Origin: Limnomonas spitsbergensis | Taxonomy: Eukaryota > Chlorophyta > Chlorophyceae > Chlamydomonadales | DNA: 64,000 nt | Assembly: GCA_037349105.1 (NCBI GenBank) | Contig: JAYJMM010000094.1 | Location: forward strand, 1,178,001-1,242,000 | Direction: 5' to 3' | In this document: positions 18,197 to 31,497 of the stretch, piece by piece | Numbering within the stretch: the stretch's first letter is position 1 | Layout: the number at the start of each line of letters is the position of its first letter | Translations under genes and position numbers: made by a program | Notes under the pieces: generated by a model | What the model was told of the DNA's origin: nothing | Database searches by the model: none | The model's input: the letters and a program-made list of their open reading frames with translations, nothing else

Positions 18197-20787
18197 AAAT
18201 TTCGGCAGTTGCTAGCCCAGGATCAGGCCGTGCTAGCTAACCAAGCTCACAAGAGGTCAATGGCTCAGGCCGCCAATAGGGCAAGGCAACTGGCTGACTC
18301 GGAAGCACATGCCGAACAAGTCTAGCAGTGTCAGCGCGAAATGTGTCGCCTTGATGCAGTGCGGCGTGCATCCGAGGCGCAGGCCGAGCAGGAAGCTGCG
18401 GATGAGAGAGAAGTGCAGGCTCACATGATTCGTATTGCGGATGAGAGGCTCGCGCTAACTCCTACAAAGGTAGTCAGGACCCACTAAGAGGGCCGGGAGC
18501 GGATCAACCAGTTGGTCGACAACCCTGCTTTTATCGCCTGCACAAGATGATTGTTGCAGCGTACGCTCATCACCCGTCCGTGCAAGGACCCAGGGTGCAC
18601 CTGTGCTCATGGAGTGGCAGACCTCCCTCCCTGCAATGACCATGCAGGAACTCCCGAAGGTCGCTGGGCCTCACCAAGCTGCTGGCGTGGCTTACCAGAT
18701 CAACTCAGCCGTCGCTGTCCGTGTACCAGGCGGCTTCGAACAAGAGGTGACGCACGCGACACCCACGGCATCGCGTCCAACGGCTGACTCAGTTGCGCCT
18801 GAGTGTAACCCCACCCCCTCCTTCGTGAGCGCGGTGTCAGGTGAGGCCATGCAATCTTGGGGGCGCCCAGGTGAGCCCGTCCCTGATGCAGGGTCGGGAC
18901 GGCTAGGGCCCAATGGGTACCACGGTAAGCAGCTGAACATGGGTCAGCAATTAGCCATTGTCACCGGTGGCACTGACACCACGGGCGTGGTCACCCGGGG
19001 TGAGTTAAGGGATTTGTTGCGGGACATGTTCGGGCGTGGACAGTACATAGATCGTGCAACACCACCCGCAGTGGTGCTGCAGGAGCAGCCCGAGCAGCAT
19101 GCGCAGCAACACCTGGGATTTGGTAGCGCTCTGTCAGGGGTAAGCCCGCCCAGTGATTTTCATCACCAGGAGTGGGAAGGCTTTCCCCAAGGCCAGTCGC
19201 GGTCCCACGCAGCTGCCCCGCCAGCGCCGGCATACGGAGTACAACCGCAGGTAGGCGCAACTCGGGTTCAAGGGCTTAGTCATCCCTGGGCAGATGGGAG
19301 CCAGCGGCGTCCTTATGACCCGCAAGGGCCCTCGATTCAGGGAGGACACATACACCGCGTTCCAGAAGGACCCTGATTGGCCTCACGGGGGTGCCAAGTC
19401 ATTCGGGCAGTCAGGGTTCACCGGAGGTGAGCGAGAATCTGATAGGCCAGATCCCCCGCGTCGGGAGACTGGCGGAAGGTCAGGGGGCCATGGCGGGCCC
19501 AATGATCCTGATGACCCAGGGAACTCCGGTAGCTGGGACACGGGACCCAACCGGGGCAGTGCGCCACGAGGGCGGGGGTCTCACGGACCAAGTTACCTGG
19601 GTGGCCCAGGGGGGCCAGTCGGGTCTGGTGGACCAGGACGCGACCCCAGCGCAGCAGCACCCGCAGGTAATTATGAGTCTGATGATGAGGTGTTCATCAA
19701 TGACAGGGTAAACGTCCAGTCCAAAAACCTACCCGAGTTCACCGCCATAGCAGGTATGCTGTCATGGAAGAAGTTTTCCACGGAACTGTACTCCTATGCG
19801 GCCGCTGCCAACAACAGCATTGGGAAGGCCTACAAGGTGCAGGTAATGCTCATGTTAGCCAAGTCCACTCAGCAGGGGGGTGGATTTCATGCGGAGGCAC
19901 ATCTCTGATATCACACTGCTGTGCCCTCAAGGAGGCAGGCACCTGCGAGAAGAGTTAAACTTCCGAGCCACTGGAGGTGGGTTAGCAGTGGTAAATGAAA
20001 CCGTGGAGCTCATGTCCAACATGCGACGGAACGTCCTGGTCAACATGAACGTGGTGAGCCAGGGCCCGCTGACTCAGGAGCCATACCCATCCTTCAGAGG
20101 TAACAAGAGGAATTTCTGGTACGCTCTGCTGGCGGTGGGCCACCGCTATCTCAATGTGGCGACTCAAGGTGAGATGAGGCTCTGGCACACAGCCATGAAG
20201 ATGGGTGCTCCCAACGCTCTGGATCCCACCATATCACCGCATGAAACGCCCCAACAGTTCGCTGACCGCGTGTGCGCCACCTACGATGCCTTCCTGGCCA
20301 GCAACAGGGAGGCTTTCCTAGGTGTGTCCGCAAACAAGGCTGAGGTGACAGTGGTGAGGGAGGGCCTGCCTGTGAGTCTCAAGTTAGCCTGTGACGACGC
20401 TTTCAGGAGGGCAGGGATTTACACGTTCGGCCCCAAGGTGTGTTTCGCCAGGGTAGTAGAGGCAGCGCAACACGCGTTTGAAGCAGACATGTGGGATGAG
20501 GTCGCTGGTACCACTGACAAAGCTGGAACAGCTGTGGTTAAACCAGCCCCCAAAAGTCACGCTGGGGCACTGGTCCACGAGGAGGAGCAGATACGGGAGA
20601 GGAATGATCACGGGATCTCAGACTCCCCAGTGGAACGCTCCAGTGCCCTGTGGAACAACGCGGCTGAGGCCAAACCGGTGTACCCCACCACCGTGCACCC
20701 CCCTAGGGGGAATCAGGGCGCCATGGGCAGAGGAGAGGCAGACGGTCACGGACCACCCACTTCTGCACCAAGAACCTACGGGGGTTT

Positions 20788-23700
20788 AGTGGACACCAGA
20801 CCACCTGTAAGGTTTCGTGGACACCAGACCACCTGTAGGGTTTAGTGGACACCAGACCACCTGTAGGGTTTAGTGGACACCAGACAACCTGTAGGGTTTA
20901 GTGGACACAAGACCACCTGTAGGGTTAAGTGGACACCAGACCACCTGTAACGTTTAGTGGACACCAGACCACCTGTAAGGTTTAGTGGACACCAGACCAC
21001 CCGTAAGGTTTAGTGGACACCAGACCACCCGTAAGGTTTAGTGGACACCAGACCACCCGTAAGGTTTAGTGGACACCAGACCACCCGTAAGGTTTAGTGG
21101 ACACCAGACCACCCGTAAGGTTTAGTGGACACCAGACCACCCGTAGGGTTTAGTGGACACCAGACCACATGTAAGGTTTAGTGGACACCAGACCACCTGT
21201 AAGATTTAGTGGACACCAGACCACCTGTAAGGTTTAGTGGACACCAGACCACCTGTAGGGTTTAGTGGACACCAGACCACCTGTAAGGTTTAGTGGACAC
21301 CAGACCACCCGTAAGGTTTAGTGGACACCAGACCACATGTAAGGTTTAGTGGACACCAGACCACCTGTAAGGTTTAATGGACACCAGACCACCTGTAAGG
21401 TTTAGTGGACACCAGACCACCTGTAAGGTTTAGTGGACACCAGACCACCCGTAAGGTTTAGTGGACACCAGCAGACCACCCGTACGGTTTAGAGGACACC
21501 AGACCACCTGTAAGGTTTAGTGGACACCAGACCACCCGTAAGGTTTAGTGGACACCAGACCACCCGTAAGGTTTAGTGGACACCAGACCACCCGTAAGGT
21601 TTAGTGGACACCAGGCCACCCGTAAGGTTTAGTGGACACCAGACCACCTGTAAGGTTTAGTGGACACCAGACCACCTGTAAGGTTTAGTCGACACTTGAC
21701 CACCCGGAAGGTTTAGTGGACACCAGACCACATGTAAGGTTTAGTGGACACCAGACCACCTGTAAGGTTTAGTGGACACCAGACCACCTGTAAGGTTTAG
21801 TGGACACCAGACCACCTGTAAGGTTTAGTGGACACCAGACCACCCGTAAGGTTTAGTGGACACCAGACCGCCCGTAAGGTTTAGTGGACACCAGACCACC
21901 CGTAAGGTTTAGTGGTCACCAGACCACCTGAAAGATTTAGTGGACACCAGACCACCTGTAAGGTTTAGTGGACACCAAACCACCTGTAGGGTTTAGTGGA
22001 CACCAGACCACCCGTAAGGTTTAGTGGACACCAGACCACATGTAAGGTTTAATGGACACCAGACCACCTGTAAGGTTTAGTGGACACCAGACCACCTGTA
22101 AGGTTTAGTGGACACCTGACCACCTGTAAGGTTTAGTGTACACCAGACCACCTGCAAGGTTTAAATTGACACCAGACCACCTGTAAGGTTTAGTGGACAC
22201 CAGACCACATGTAAGGTTTAGTGGACACCAGACCACCTGTAAGGTTTAGTGGACACCAGACCACCCGTAAGGTTTAGTGGACACCAGACCACCCGTAAGG
22301 TTTAGTGGACACCAGACCACCCGTAAGGTTTAGTGGACACCAGACCACCCGTAAGGTTTAGTGGACACCAGACCACCCGTAAGGTTTAGTGGACACCAGA
22401 CCACCCGTAGGGTTTAGTGGACACCAGACCACATGTAAGGTTTAGTGGACACCAGACCACCTGTAAGATTTAGTGGACACCAGACCACCTGTAAGGTTTA
22501 GTGGACACCAGACCACCTGTAGGGTTTAGTGGACACCAGACCACCTGTAAGGTTTAGTGGACACCAGACCACCCGTAAGGTTTAGTGGACACCAGACCAC
22601 ATGTAAGGTTTAGTGGACACCAGACCACCTGTAAGGTTTAATGGACACCAGACCACCTGTAAGGTTTAGTGGACACCAGACCACCTGTAAGGTTTAGTGG
22701 ACACCAGACCACCCGTAAGGTTTAGTGGACACCAGCAGACCACCCGTACGGTTTAGAGGACACCAGACCACCTGTAAGGTTTAGTGGACACCAGACCACC
22801 CGTAAGGTTTAGTGGACACCAGACCACCCGTAAGGTTTAGTGGACACCAGACCACCCGTAAGGTTTAGTGGACACCAGGCCACCCGTAAGGTTTAGTGGA
22901 CACCAGACCACCTGTAAGGTTTAGTGGACACCAGACCACCTGTAAGGTTTAGTCGACACTTGACCACCCGGAAGGTTTAGTGGACACCAGACCACATGTA
23001 AGGTTTAGTGGACACCAGACCACCTGTAAGGTTTAGTGGACACCAGACCACCTGTAAGGTTTAGTGGACACCAGACCACCTGTAAGGTTTAGTGGACACC
23101 AGACCACCCGTAAGGTTTAGTGGACACCAGACCGCCCGTAAGGTTTAGTGGACACCAGACCACCCGTAAGGTTTAGTGGTCACCAGACCACCTGAAAGAT
23201 TTAGTGGACACCAGACCACCTGTAAGGTTTAGTGGACACCAGACCACCTGTAGGGTTTAGTGGACACCAGACCACCCGTAAGGTTTAGTGGACACCAGAC
23301 CACCTGTAAGGTTTAATGGACACCAGACCACCTGTAAGGTTTAGTGGACACCAGACCACCTGTAAGGTTTAGTGGACACCTGACCACCTGTAAGGTTTAG
23401 TGTACACCAGACCACCTGCAAGGTTTAAATTGACACCAGACCACCTGTAAGGTTTAGTGGACACCAGACCACATGTAAGGTTTAGTGGACACCAGACCAC
23501 CTGTAAGGTTTAGTGGACACCAGACCACCCGTTAGGTTTAGTGGACACCAGACCACCTGTAGGGTTTAGTGGACACCAGACCACCCGTAAGGTTTAGTGG
23601 ACACCAGACCACCTGTAAGGTTTAGTGGACACCAGACCACCTGTAAGGTTTAGTGGACACCAGACCACCTGTAAGGTTTAGTGGACACCAGACCACCTGT

Positions 23701-26700
23701 AAGGTTTAGTGGACACCAGACCACCTGTAAGGTTTAGTGGACACCAGACCACCCGTAAGGTTTAGTGGACACCAGACCACCTGTAAGGTTTAGTGGACAC
23801 CAGACCACCTGTAAGGTTTAGTGGACACCAGACCACCTGTAAGGTTTAGTGGACACCAGACCACCTGTAAGGTTTAGTGGACACCAGACCACCCGTAAGG
23901 TTTAGTGGACACCAGACCACCCGTAGGGTTTAGTGGACACCAGACCACATGTAAGGTTTAGTGGACACCAGACCACCCGTAAGGTTTAGTGGACACCAGA
24001 CCACCTTTAAGGTTTAGTGGACACCAGACCACCCGTAAGGTTTAGTGGACACCAGACCGCCCGTAAGGTTTAGTGGACACCAGACCACCCGTAAGGTTTA
24101 GTGGTCACCAGACCACCTGAAAGATTTAGTGGACACCAGACCACCTGTAAGGTTTAGTGGACACCAGACCACCTGTAGGGTTTAGTGGACACCAGACCAC
24201 CCGTAAGGTTTAGTGGACACCAGACCACCTGTAAGGTTTAATGGACACCAGACCACCTGTAAGGTTTAGTGGACACCAGACCACCTGTAAGGTTTAGTGG
24301 ACACCTGACCACCTGTAAGGTTTAGTGTACACCAGACCACCTGCAAGGTTTAAATTGACACCAGACCACCTGTAAGGTTTAGTGGACACCAGACCACATG
24401 TAAGGTTTAGTGGACACCAGACCACCTGTAAGGTTTAGTGGACACCAGACCACCCGTTAGGTTTAGTGGACACCAGACCACCTGTAGGGTTTAGTGGACA
24501 CCAGACCACCCGTAAGGTTTAGTGGACACCAGGCCACCTGTAAGGTTTAGTGGACACCAGACCACCTGTAAGGTTTAGTGGACACCAGACCACCTGTAAG
24601 GTTTAGTGGACACCAGACCACCTGTAAGGTTTAGTCGACACTTGACCACCCGGAAGGTTTAGTGGACACCAGACCACATGTAAGGTTTAGTGGACACCAG
24701 ACCACCTGTAAGGTTTAGTGGACACCAGACCACCTGTAAGGTTTAGTGGACACCAGACCACCTGTAAGGTTTAGTGGACACCAGACCACCCGTAAGGTTT
24801 AGTGGACACCAGACCGCCCGTAAGGTTTAGTGGACACCAGACCACCCGTAAGGTTTAGTGGTCACCAGACCACCTGAAAGATTTAGTGGACACCAGACCA
24901 CCTGTAAGGTTTAGTGGACACCAGACCACCTGTAGGGTTTAGTGGACACCAGACCACCCGTAAGGTTTAGTGGACACCAGACCACCTGTAAGGTTTAATG
25001 GACACCAGACCACCTGTAAGGTTTAGTGGACACCAGACCACCTGTAAGGTTTAGTGGACACCTGACCACCTGTAAGGTTTAGTGTACACCAGACCACCTG
25101 CAAGGTTTAAATTGACACCAGACCACCTGTAAGGTTTAGTGGACACCAGACCACATGTAAGGTTTAGTGGACACCAGACCACCTGTAAGGTTTAGTGGAC
25201 ACCAGACCACCCGTTAGGTTTAGTGGACACCAGACCACCTGTAGGGTTTAGTGGACACCAGACCACCCGTAAGGTTTAGTGGACACCAGGCCACCTGTAA
25301 GGTTTAGTGGACACCAGACCACCTGTAAGGTTTAGTGGACACCAGACCACCTGTAAGGTTTAGTGGACACCAGACCACCTGTAAGGTTTAGTGGACACCA
25401 GGCCACCTGTAAGTTTTAGTGGACACCAGACCACCCGTAAGGTTTAGTGGACACCAGACCACCTGTAAGGTTTAGTGGACACCAGACCACCTGTAAGGTT
25501 TAGTGGACACCAGACCACCTGTAAGGTTTAGTGGACACCAGACCACCTGTAAGGTTTAGTGGACACTAGACCACCCGTAAGGTTTAGTGGACACCAGACC
25601 ACCCGTAGGGTTTAGTGGACACCAGACCACATGTAAGGTTTAGTGGACACCAGACCACCCGTAAGGTTTAGTGGACACCAGACCACCCGTAAGGTTTAGT
25701 GGACACCAGACCACCCGTAAGGTTTAGTGGACACCAGGCCACCCGTAAGGTTTAGTGGACACCAGACCACCTGTAAGGTTTAGTGGACACCAGACCACCT
25801 GTAAGGTTTAGTCGACACTTGACCACCCGGAAGGTTTAGTGGACACCAGACCACATGTAAGGTTTAGTGGACACCAGACCACCTGTAAGGTTTAGTGGAC
25901 ACCAGACCACCTGTAAGGTTTAGTGGACACCAGACCACCTGTAAGGTTTAGTGGACACCAGACCACCCGTAAGGTTTAGTGGACACCAGACCACCCGTAA
26001 GGTTTAGTGGACACCAGACCACCCGTAAGGTTTAGTGGTCACCAGACCACCTGAAAGATTTAGTGGACACCAGACCACCTGTAAGGTTTAGTGGACACCA
26101 GACCACCTGTAGGGTTTAGTGGACACCAGACCACCCGTAAGGTTTAGTGGACACCAGACCACATGTAAGGTTTAATGGACACCAGACCACCTGTAAGGTT
26201 TAGTGGACACCAGACCACATGTAAGGTTTAGTGGACACCAGACCACCCGTAGGGTTTAGTGGACACCAGACCACATGTAAGGTTTAGTGGACACCAGACC
26301 ACCTGTAAGATTTAGTGGACACCAGACCACCTGTAAGGTTTAGTGGACACCAGACCACCTGTAGGGTTTAGTGGACACCAGACCACCTGTAAGGTTTAGT
26401 GGACACCAGACCACCCGTAAGGTTTAGTGGACACCAGACCACATGTAAGGTTTAGTGGACACCAGACCACCTGTAAGGTTTAATGGACACCAGACCACCT
26501 GTAAGGTTTAGTGGACACCAGACCACCTGTAAGGTTTAGTGGACACCAGACCACCCGTAAGGTTTAGTGGACACCAGCAGACCACCCGTACGGTTTAGAG
26601 GACACCAGACCACCCGTAAGGTTTAGTGGACACCAGACCACCCGTAAGGTTTAGTGGACACCAGACCACCCGTAAGGTTTAGTGGACACCAGACCACCCG

Positions 26701-29423
26701 TAAGGTTTAGTGGACACCAGGCCACCCGTAAGGTTTAGTGGACACCAGACCACCTGTAAGGTTTAGTGGACACCAGACCACCTGTAAGGTTTAGTCGACA
26801 CTTGACCACCCGGAAGGTTTAGTGGACACCAGACCACATGTAAGGTTTAGTGGACACCAGACCACCTGTAAGGTTTAGTGGACACCAGACCACCTGTAAG
26901 GTTTAGTGGACACCAGACCACCTGTAAGGTTTAGTGGACACCAGACCACCCGTAAGGTTTAGTGGACACCAGACCGCCCGTAAGGTTTAGTGGACACCAG
27001 ACCACCCGTAAGGTTTAGTGGTCACCAGACCACCTGAAAGATTTAGTGGACACCAGACCACCTGTAAGGTTTAGTGGACACCAGACCACCTGTAGGGTTT
27101 AGTGGACACCAGACCACCCGTAAGGTTTAGTGGACACCAGACCACATGTAAGGTTTAATGGACACCAGACCACCTGTAAGGTTTAGTGGACACCAGACCA
27201 CCTGTAAGGTTTAGTGGACACCTGACCACCTGTAAGGTTTAGTGTACACCAGACCACCTGCAAGGTTTAAATTGACACCAGACCACCTGTAAGGTTTAGT
27301 GGACACCAGACCACATGTAAGGTTTAGTGGACACCAGACCACCTGTAAGGTTTAGTGGACACCAGACCACCCGTTAGGTTTAGTGGACACCAGACCACCT
27401 GTAGGGTTTAGTGGACACCAGACCACCCGTAAGGTTTAGTGGACACCAGGCCACCTGTAAGGTTTAGTGGACACCAGACCACCTGTAAGGTTTAGTGGAC
27501 ACCAGACCACCTGTAAGGTTTAGTGGACACCAGACCACCTGTAAGGTTTAGTGGACACCAGGCCACCTGTAAGTTTTAGTGGACACCAGACCACCCGTAA
27601 GGTTTAGTGGACACCAGACCACCTGTAAGGTTTAGTGGACACCAGACCACCTGTAAGGTTTAGTGGACACCAGACCACCTGTAAGGTTTAGTGGACACCA
27701 GACCACCTGTAAGGTTTAGTGGACACTAGACCACCCGTAAGGTTTAGTGAACACCAGACCACCCGTAGGGTTTAGTGGACACCAGACCACATGTAAGGTT
27801 TAGTGGACACCAGACCACCCGTAAGGTTTAGTGGACACCAGACCACCCGTAAGGTTTAGTGGACACCAGACCACCCGTAAGGTTTAGTGGACACCAGGCC
27901 ACCCGTAAGGTTTAGTGGACACCAGACCACCTGTAAGGTTTAGTGGACACCAGACCACCTGTAAGGTTTAGTCGACACTTGACCACCCGGAAGGTTTAGT
28001 GGACACCAGACCACATGTAAGGTTTAGTGGACACCAGACCACCTGTAAGGTTTAGTGGACACCAGACCACCTGTAAGGTTTAGTGGACACCAGACCACCT
28101 GTAAGGTTTAGTGGACACCAGACCACCCGTAAGGTTTAGTGGACACCAGACCACCCGTAAGGTTTAGTGGACACCAGACCACCCGTAAGGTTTAGTGGTC
28201 ACCAGACCACCTGAAAGATTTAGTGGACACCAGACCACCTGTAAGGTTTAGTGGACACCAGACCACCTGTAGGGTTTAGTGGACACCAGACCACCCGTAA
28301 GGTTTAGTGGACACCAGACCACATGTAAGGTTTAATGGACACCAGACCACCTGTAAGGTTTAGTGGACACCAGACCACCCGTAAGGTTTAGTGGACACCT
28401 GACCACCTGTAAGGTTTAGTGGACACCAGACCACCTGCAAGGTTTAAATTGACACCAGACCACCTGTAAGGTTTAGTGGACACCAGACCACATGTAAGGT
28501 TTAGTGGACACCAGACCACCTGTAAGGTTTAGTGGACACCAGACCACCCGTAAGGTTTAGTGGACACCAGACCACCTGTAGGGTTTAGTGGACACCAGAC
28601 CACCCGTAAGGTTTAGTGGACACCAGGCCACCTGTAAGGTTTAGTGGACACCAGACCACCTGTAAGGTTTAGTGGACACCAGACCACCTGTAAGGTTTAG
28701 TGGACACCAGGCCACCTGTAAGGTTTAGTGGACACCAGGCCACCTGTAAGGTTTAGTGGACACCAGACCACCCGTAAGGTTTAGTGGACACCAGACCACC
28801 TGTAAGGTTTAGTGGACACCAGACCACCTGTAAGGTTTAGTGGACACCAGACCACCTGTAAGGTTTAGTGGACACCAGACCACCTGTAAGGTTTAGTGGA
28901 CACTAGACCACCCGTAAGGTTTAGTGGACACCAGACCACCCGTAGGGTTTAGTGGACACCAGACCACATGTAAGGTTTAGTGGACACCAGACCACCTGTA
29001 AGGTTTAGTGGACACCAGACCACCTGCAAGGTTTAGTCGACACCAGACCACCTGTAAGGTTTAGTGGACACCAGACCACCTGTAAGGTTTAGTGGACACC
29101 AGACCACCTGTAAGGTTTAGTGGACACCAGACCACCCGTAAGGTTTAGTGGACACCAGACCACCTGTAGGGTTTAGTGGACACCAGACCACCTGTAGGGT
29201 TTAGTGGACACCAGACCACCCGTAAGGTTTAGAGGTCACCAGACCACCTGTAAGGTTTAGTGGACACCAGACCACCCGTAAGGTTTAGTGGACACCAGAC
29301 CACCCGTAAGGTTTAGTGGACACCAGACCACCCGTAAGGTTTAGTGGACACCAGACCACCTGTAGGGTTTAGTGGACACCAGACCACCTGTAGGGTTTGG
29401 TGGACACCAGACTACCTGTAGGG
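20788..29423. repeat. 28-bp satellite, large array (about 308 copies)
   Basis: Tandem copies of GTTTAGTGGACACCAGACCA + CCTGTAAG. Main variants are CCTGTAAG, CCCGTAAG, CATGTAAG and CCTGTAGG. Landmark variant units (GTCGACACTTGACC, GGTTTAAATTGACACC, CCAGCAGACC) recur at fixed distances and reveal higher-order repeats: about 1,264 bp between 21,688 and 22,952, and a near-identical 2,160-bp tandem block (24,634 onwards against 26,794 onwards, one base different where I compared lines). There are no spacers, so it is not a CRISPR. It abuts the gag pseudogene on the left and a decayed kinase-exon duplicate on the right. A small array of the same unit lies in a kinase intron (39,053-39,571). Confidence 0.95.
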
Positions 29424-29567
29424 TGCCGTCGAGCGGCCACCGCTGGGCTATTTGGGACCCAAACTTGACCAACCTATGGCCGGTGGCCCGAGCAGCAGGA
29501 CTTGCTGCCCCAGGCCTAACGGCTGTAGGCCGTGAGGTAGCTGAATGGTAGCTGAAGCGCGCTAAAT
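29424..29567. repeat. Dispersed ~145-bp repeat, copy 1
   Basis: Contains CTGGGCTATTTGGGACCCAA, GGCCGGTGGCCCGAGCAGCA and TAGCTGAATGGTAGCTGAA. Related copies are at about 35,283-35,372, 42,655-42,745 and 43,165-43,290. It sits exactly between the 28-bp satellite and the duplicated exon, where the parallel locus at 39,571 has no insertion, so it probably inserted after the duplication. Confidence 0.5.
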
Positions 29568-29581
29568 GAAACACTGCTCAC

Positions 29582-30035
29582 CTCAGGTGCCATGTAGATG
29601 AGCGTCCCAAAGGCTTCTGCTCCGGCTCCGTGTTCAAGTGCACAATCTTACTCAAGCCAAAGTCACACACCTGAAAAAACACGCAGGGGCAGCAATCCAT
29701 GAAATCAAGAAAATGAATAACACGACAATCAAATCACGAAAATGAATTCTGGTTACTAGAGGTGGTGATTCTTTGGTGAAGTGCTCGCCGCAGGCGCCTG
29801 CCCTCCCTCTCATAAATTACCCAAATCGCCTCTCTTAATAATTACCCAAATCACCCCTCTTATTAATCAACCCACACCCCGCTCTTAATAAAGACCCCTT
29901 TCACCCCTTCCAATACTCTCACTTACTGCCGCCATGAATCCCCTCCAATCCCCTCTGTTGCCCTTGAGGAGCACGTTGGATGGAGGGCGTGAGATCACAG
30001 TGGATGATCTCCATCTCGTGCAAGGCGGAGATACC
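29582..30035 (-). pseudogene. Decayed duplicate of kinase exons 9 and 10
   Basis: Two exons with flanking intron sequence match 39,588-40,038 closely. The exon-10 copy (29,582-29,670) is 89 nt instead of 90, with a one-base loss in the KPFGT codons that shifts the frame. The exon-9 copy (29,927-30,035) is 109 nt instead of 105, with a 4-base insertion after the catalytic loop, and the catalytic-loop Lys codon AAG reads ACG (HCDLTP instead of HCDLKP). The rest of the kinase is absent. Splice sites remain. It is therefore a non-functional partial copy. Confidence 0.85.
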
Positions 30036-30528
30036 CTGCAACATACACACAAATCAGTGTTCTGACGAGTGCATGATCACCTCTGCGGCTCTGCATGATC
30101 ATTTCTGTTTAGTGCATGATCATAAATCAGTGTGCTGTCGAGTGCATGATCAATTCTGCGGCTCTGCATGATCATTTCTGTTTAGTGCATGATCACAAAT
30201 CAGTGTGCTGTCGAGTGCATGATCACTTCAGCACACCACCTCAAATCAGGAGGGGGAAGATGCCCAGTGTCCTCTGCTGTGCATTTTGACGTTATGTAGA
30301 CAGAAATCGTATCAATTGTCAATTAATGGCCATGCTGTCTGCCAGTGGTAAAGCAGGGGGGTTGAAGTAGTTGAGTCTGAATTGAAAGCTTGTTGGCTGA
30401 ATCGACTTGAACGTACAGAGGCTGAATTTGGTGGCACAAAAACTGGTGGCTGAAACGTAGCTACCCAAATAAGCCACCGCCAGGAGCTTAATTGGCTCAG
30501 CACGGCCAATGATACACACACACACAAA

Positions 30529-31497
30529 CCTGAGTTCTTTGACACGTGACACCTGACACCTGCGTTCTTTGACACCTGACACCTGCGTTCTTTGACACCT
30601 GACACCTGCATTCTTTGACACCTGACACCTGCGTTCTTTGACACCTCACACCTGCGTTCTTTGACACCTGACACCTGCGTTCTTTGACACCTGACACCTG
30701 CGTTCTTTGGCACCTGACACCTGCGTTCTTTGGCACCTGACACCTGCGTTCTTTGGCACCTGACACCTGCGTTCTTTGACACCTGACACCTGCGTTCTTT
30801 TACACCTGACACCTGCGTTCTTTGGCACCTGACACCTGCGTTTTTTGGCACCTGACACCTGCGTTCTTTGGCACCTGACACCTGCGTTCTTTGGCACCTG
30901 ACACCTGCGTTCTTTGACACCTGACACCTGCGTTCTTTGACACCTGACACCTGCGTTCTTTGACACCTGACACCTGCGATCTTTGACACCTGACACCTGC
31001 GTTCTTTGACACCTGACACCTGCGTTCTTTGGCACCTGGCACCTGCGTTCTTTGGCACCTGACACCTGCGTTCTTTGACACCTGACACCTGCGTTCTTTG
31101 ACACCTGACACCTGCGTTCTTTGACACCTGACACCTGCGTTCTTTGACACCTGACACCTGCGTTCTTTGACACCTGACACCTGCGTTCTTCGGCATCTGA
31201 CACCTGCGTTCTTTGGCACCTGACACCTGCGTTCTTTGACACCTGACACCTGCGTTCTTTGGCACATGACACCTGCGTTCTTTGACACCTGACACCTGCG
31301 TTCTTTGGCACCTGACACCTGCGTTCTTTGACACTTGCCACCTGCGTTCTTTGACACCTGACACCTGCGTTCTTTGGCACCTGACACATGCGTTCTTTGA
31401 CACCTGACACATGCGTTCTTTGACACTTGACACCTGCGTTCTTTGACACCTGACACCTGCGTTCTTTGACACCTGACACCTGCGTTCTTTGACATTT
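30529..31497. repeat. 23-bp satellite, array 1 (about 42 copies)
   Basis: Unit GTTCTTTGACACCTGACACC + TGC, itself built from GACACCTG. It lies beside the decayed exon duplicate, as the sister array (40,463-42,352) lies beside the functional exons. Open frames of up to 386 codons on the minus strand are a by-product of stop-free units. Confidence 0.95.

Larger units (their letters stand above)
14304..18199 (+). mobile_element. hAT-superfamily DNA transposon
   Basis: About 3.9 kb bounded by perfect 19-bp terminal inverted repeats (14,304-14,322 and 18,178-18,196). The subterminal regions are packed with GATACGA/TCGTATC motifs (14,311-14,395 and 18,122-18,187), as expected for transposase binding sites. 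Flanking 8-mers ATTCGGCA (14,296-14,303) and TTTCGGCA (18,200-18,207) look like a hAT 8-bp target duplication with one mismatch; this places the right end at 18,199, three bases past the inverted repeat. It carries a BED/DUF659/hAT-C transposase gene with two introns. Intron 2 holds telomere-like TTTAGGG repeats. Confidence 0.85.
14101..20775 (+). pseudogene. gag pseudogene of the plus-strand element, interrupted by hAT
   Basis: Coding remains start at ATG 14,101 and run to the hAT insertion at 14,303, then resume at 18,200. Removing the insertion with one copy of the target duplication joins the reading frame (SEQRI then RQLLAQDQAVLANQ), showing the transposon landed inside gag. The frame then carries stops TAG (14,260-14,262), and TAG, TAA and TGA between about 18,320 and 18,550, plus frame changes near 18,550-18,600, about 19,370 and about 19,890. 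The N-terminal part is a coiled-coil-like Ala/Gln/Arg/Glu stretch, the middle is Gly/Pro/Arg-rich, and the last part (19,880-20,700) is the helical gag core with WHTAMKMGAPNALDPT. No zinc knuckle is seen before the satellite cuts it off. All four stops could derive from CAG, CAA or CGA by C-to-T change. Confidence 0.7.
13650..20787 (+). mobile_element. Second, decayed gag-type retroelement (plus strand), split by a hAT insertion
   Basis: It lies head-to-head with the first element. It has a TATA-like TTATATGG near 13,820, the shared 23-nt leader motif, a leader hairpin, then a broken gag from 14,101 that resumes after the hAT transposon (14,304-18,199) and ends abruptly at the 28-bp satellite near 20,787. 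No pol is present, so the element is truncated by, or replaced by, the satellite. Relation to the first element is supported by the leader motif and by similar gag phrases (LDPTISPHETPQQFADRV here; LDPDVKPEETVEAFAHRV there). Left limit is approximate. Confidence 0.65.

Noticed and set aside
20788..29423. CRISPR array (28-bp direct repeats)
   Set aside because: Units are contiguous with no spacers, no cas genes nearby, and the sequence context is eukaryotic.
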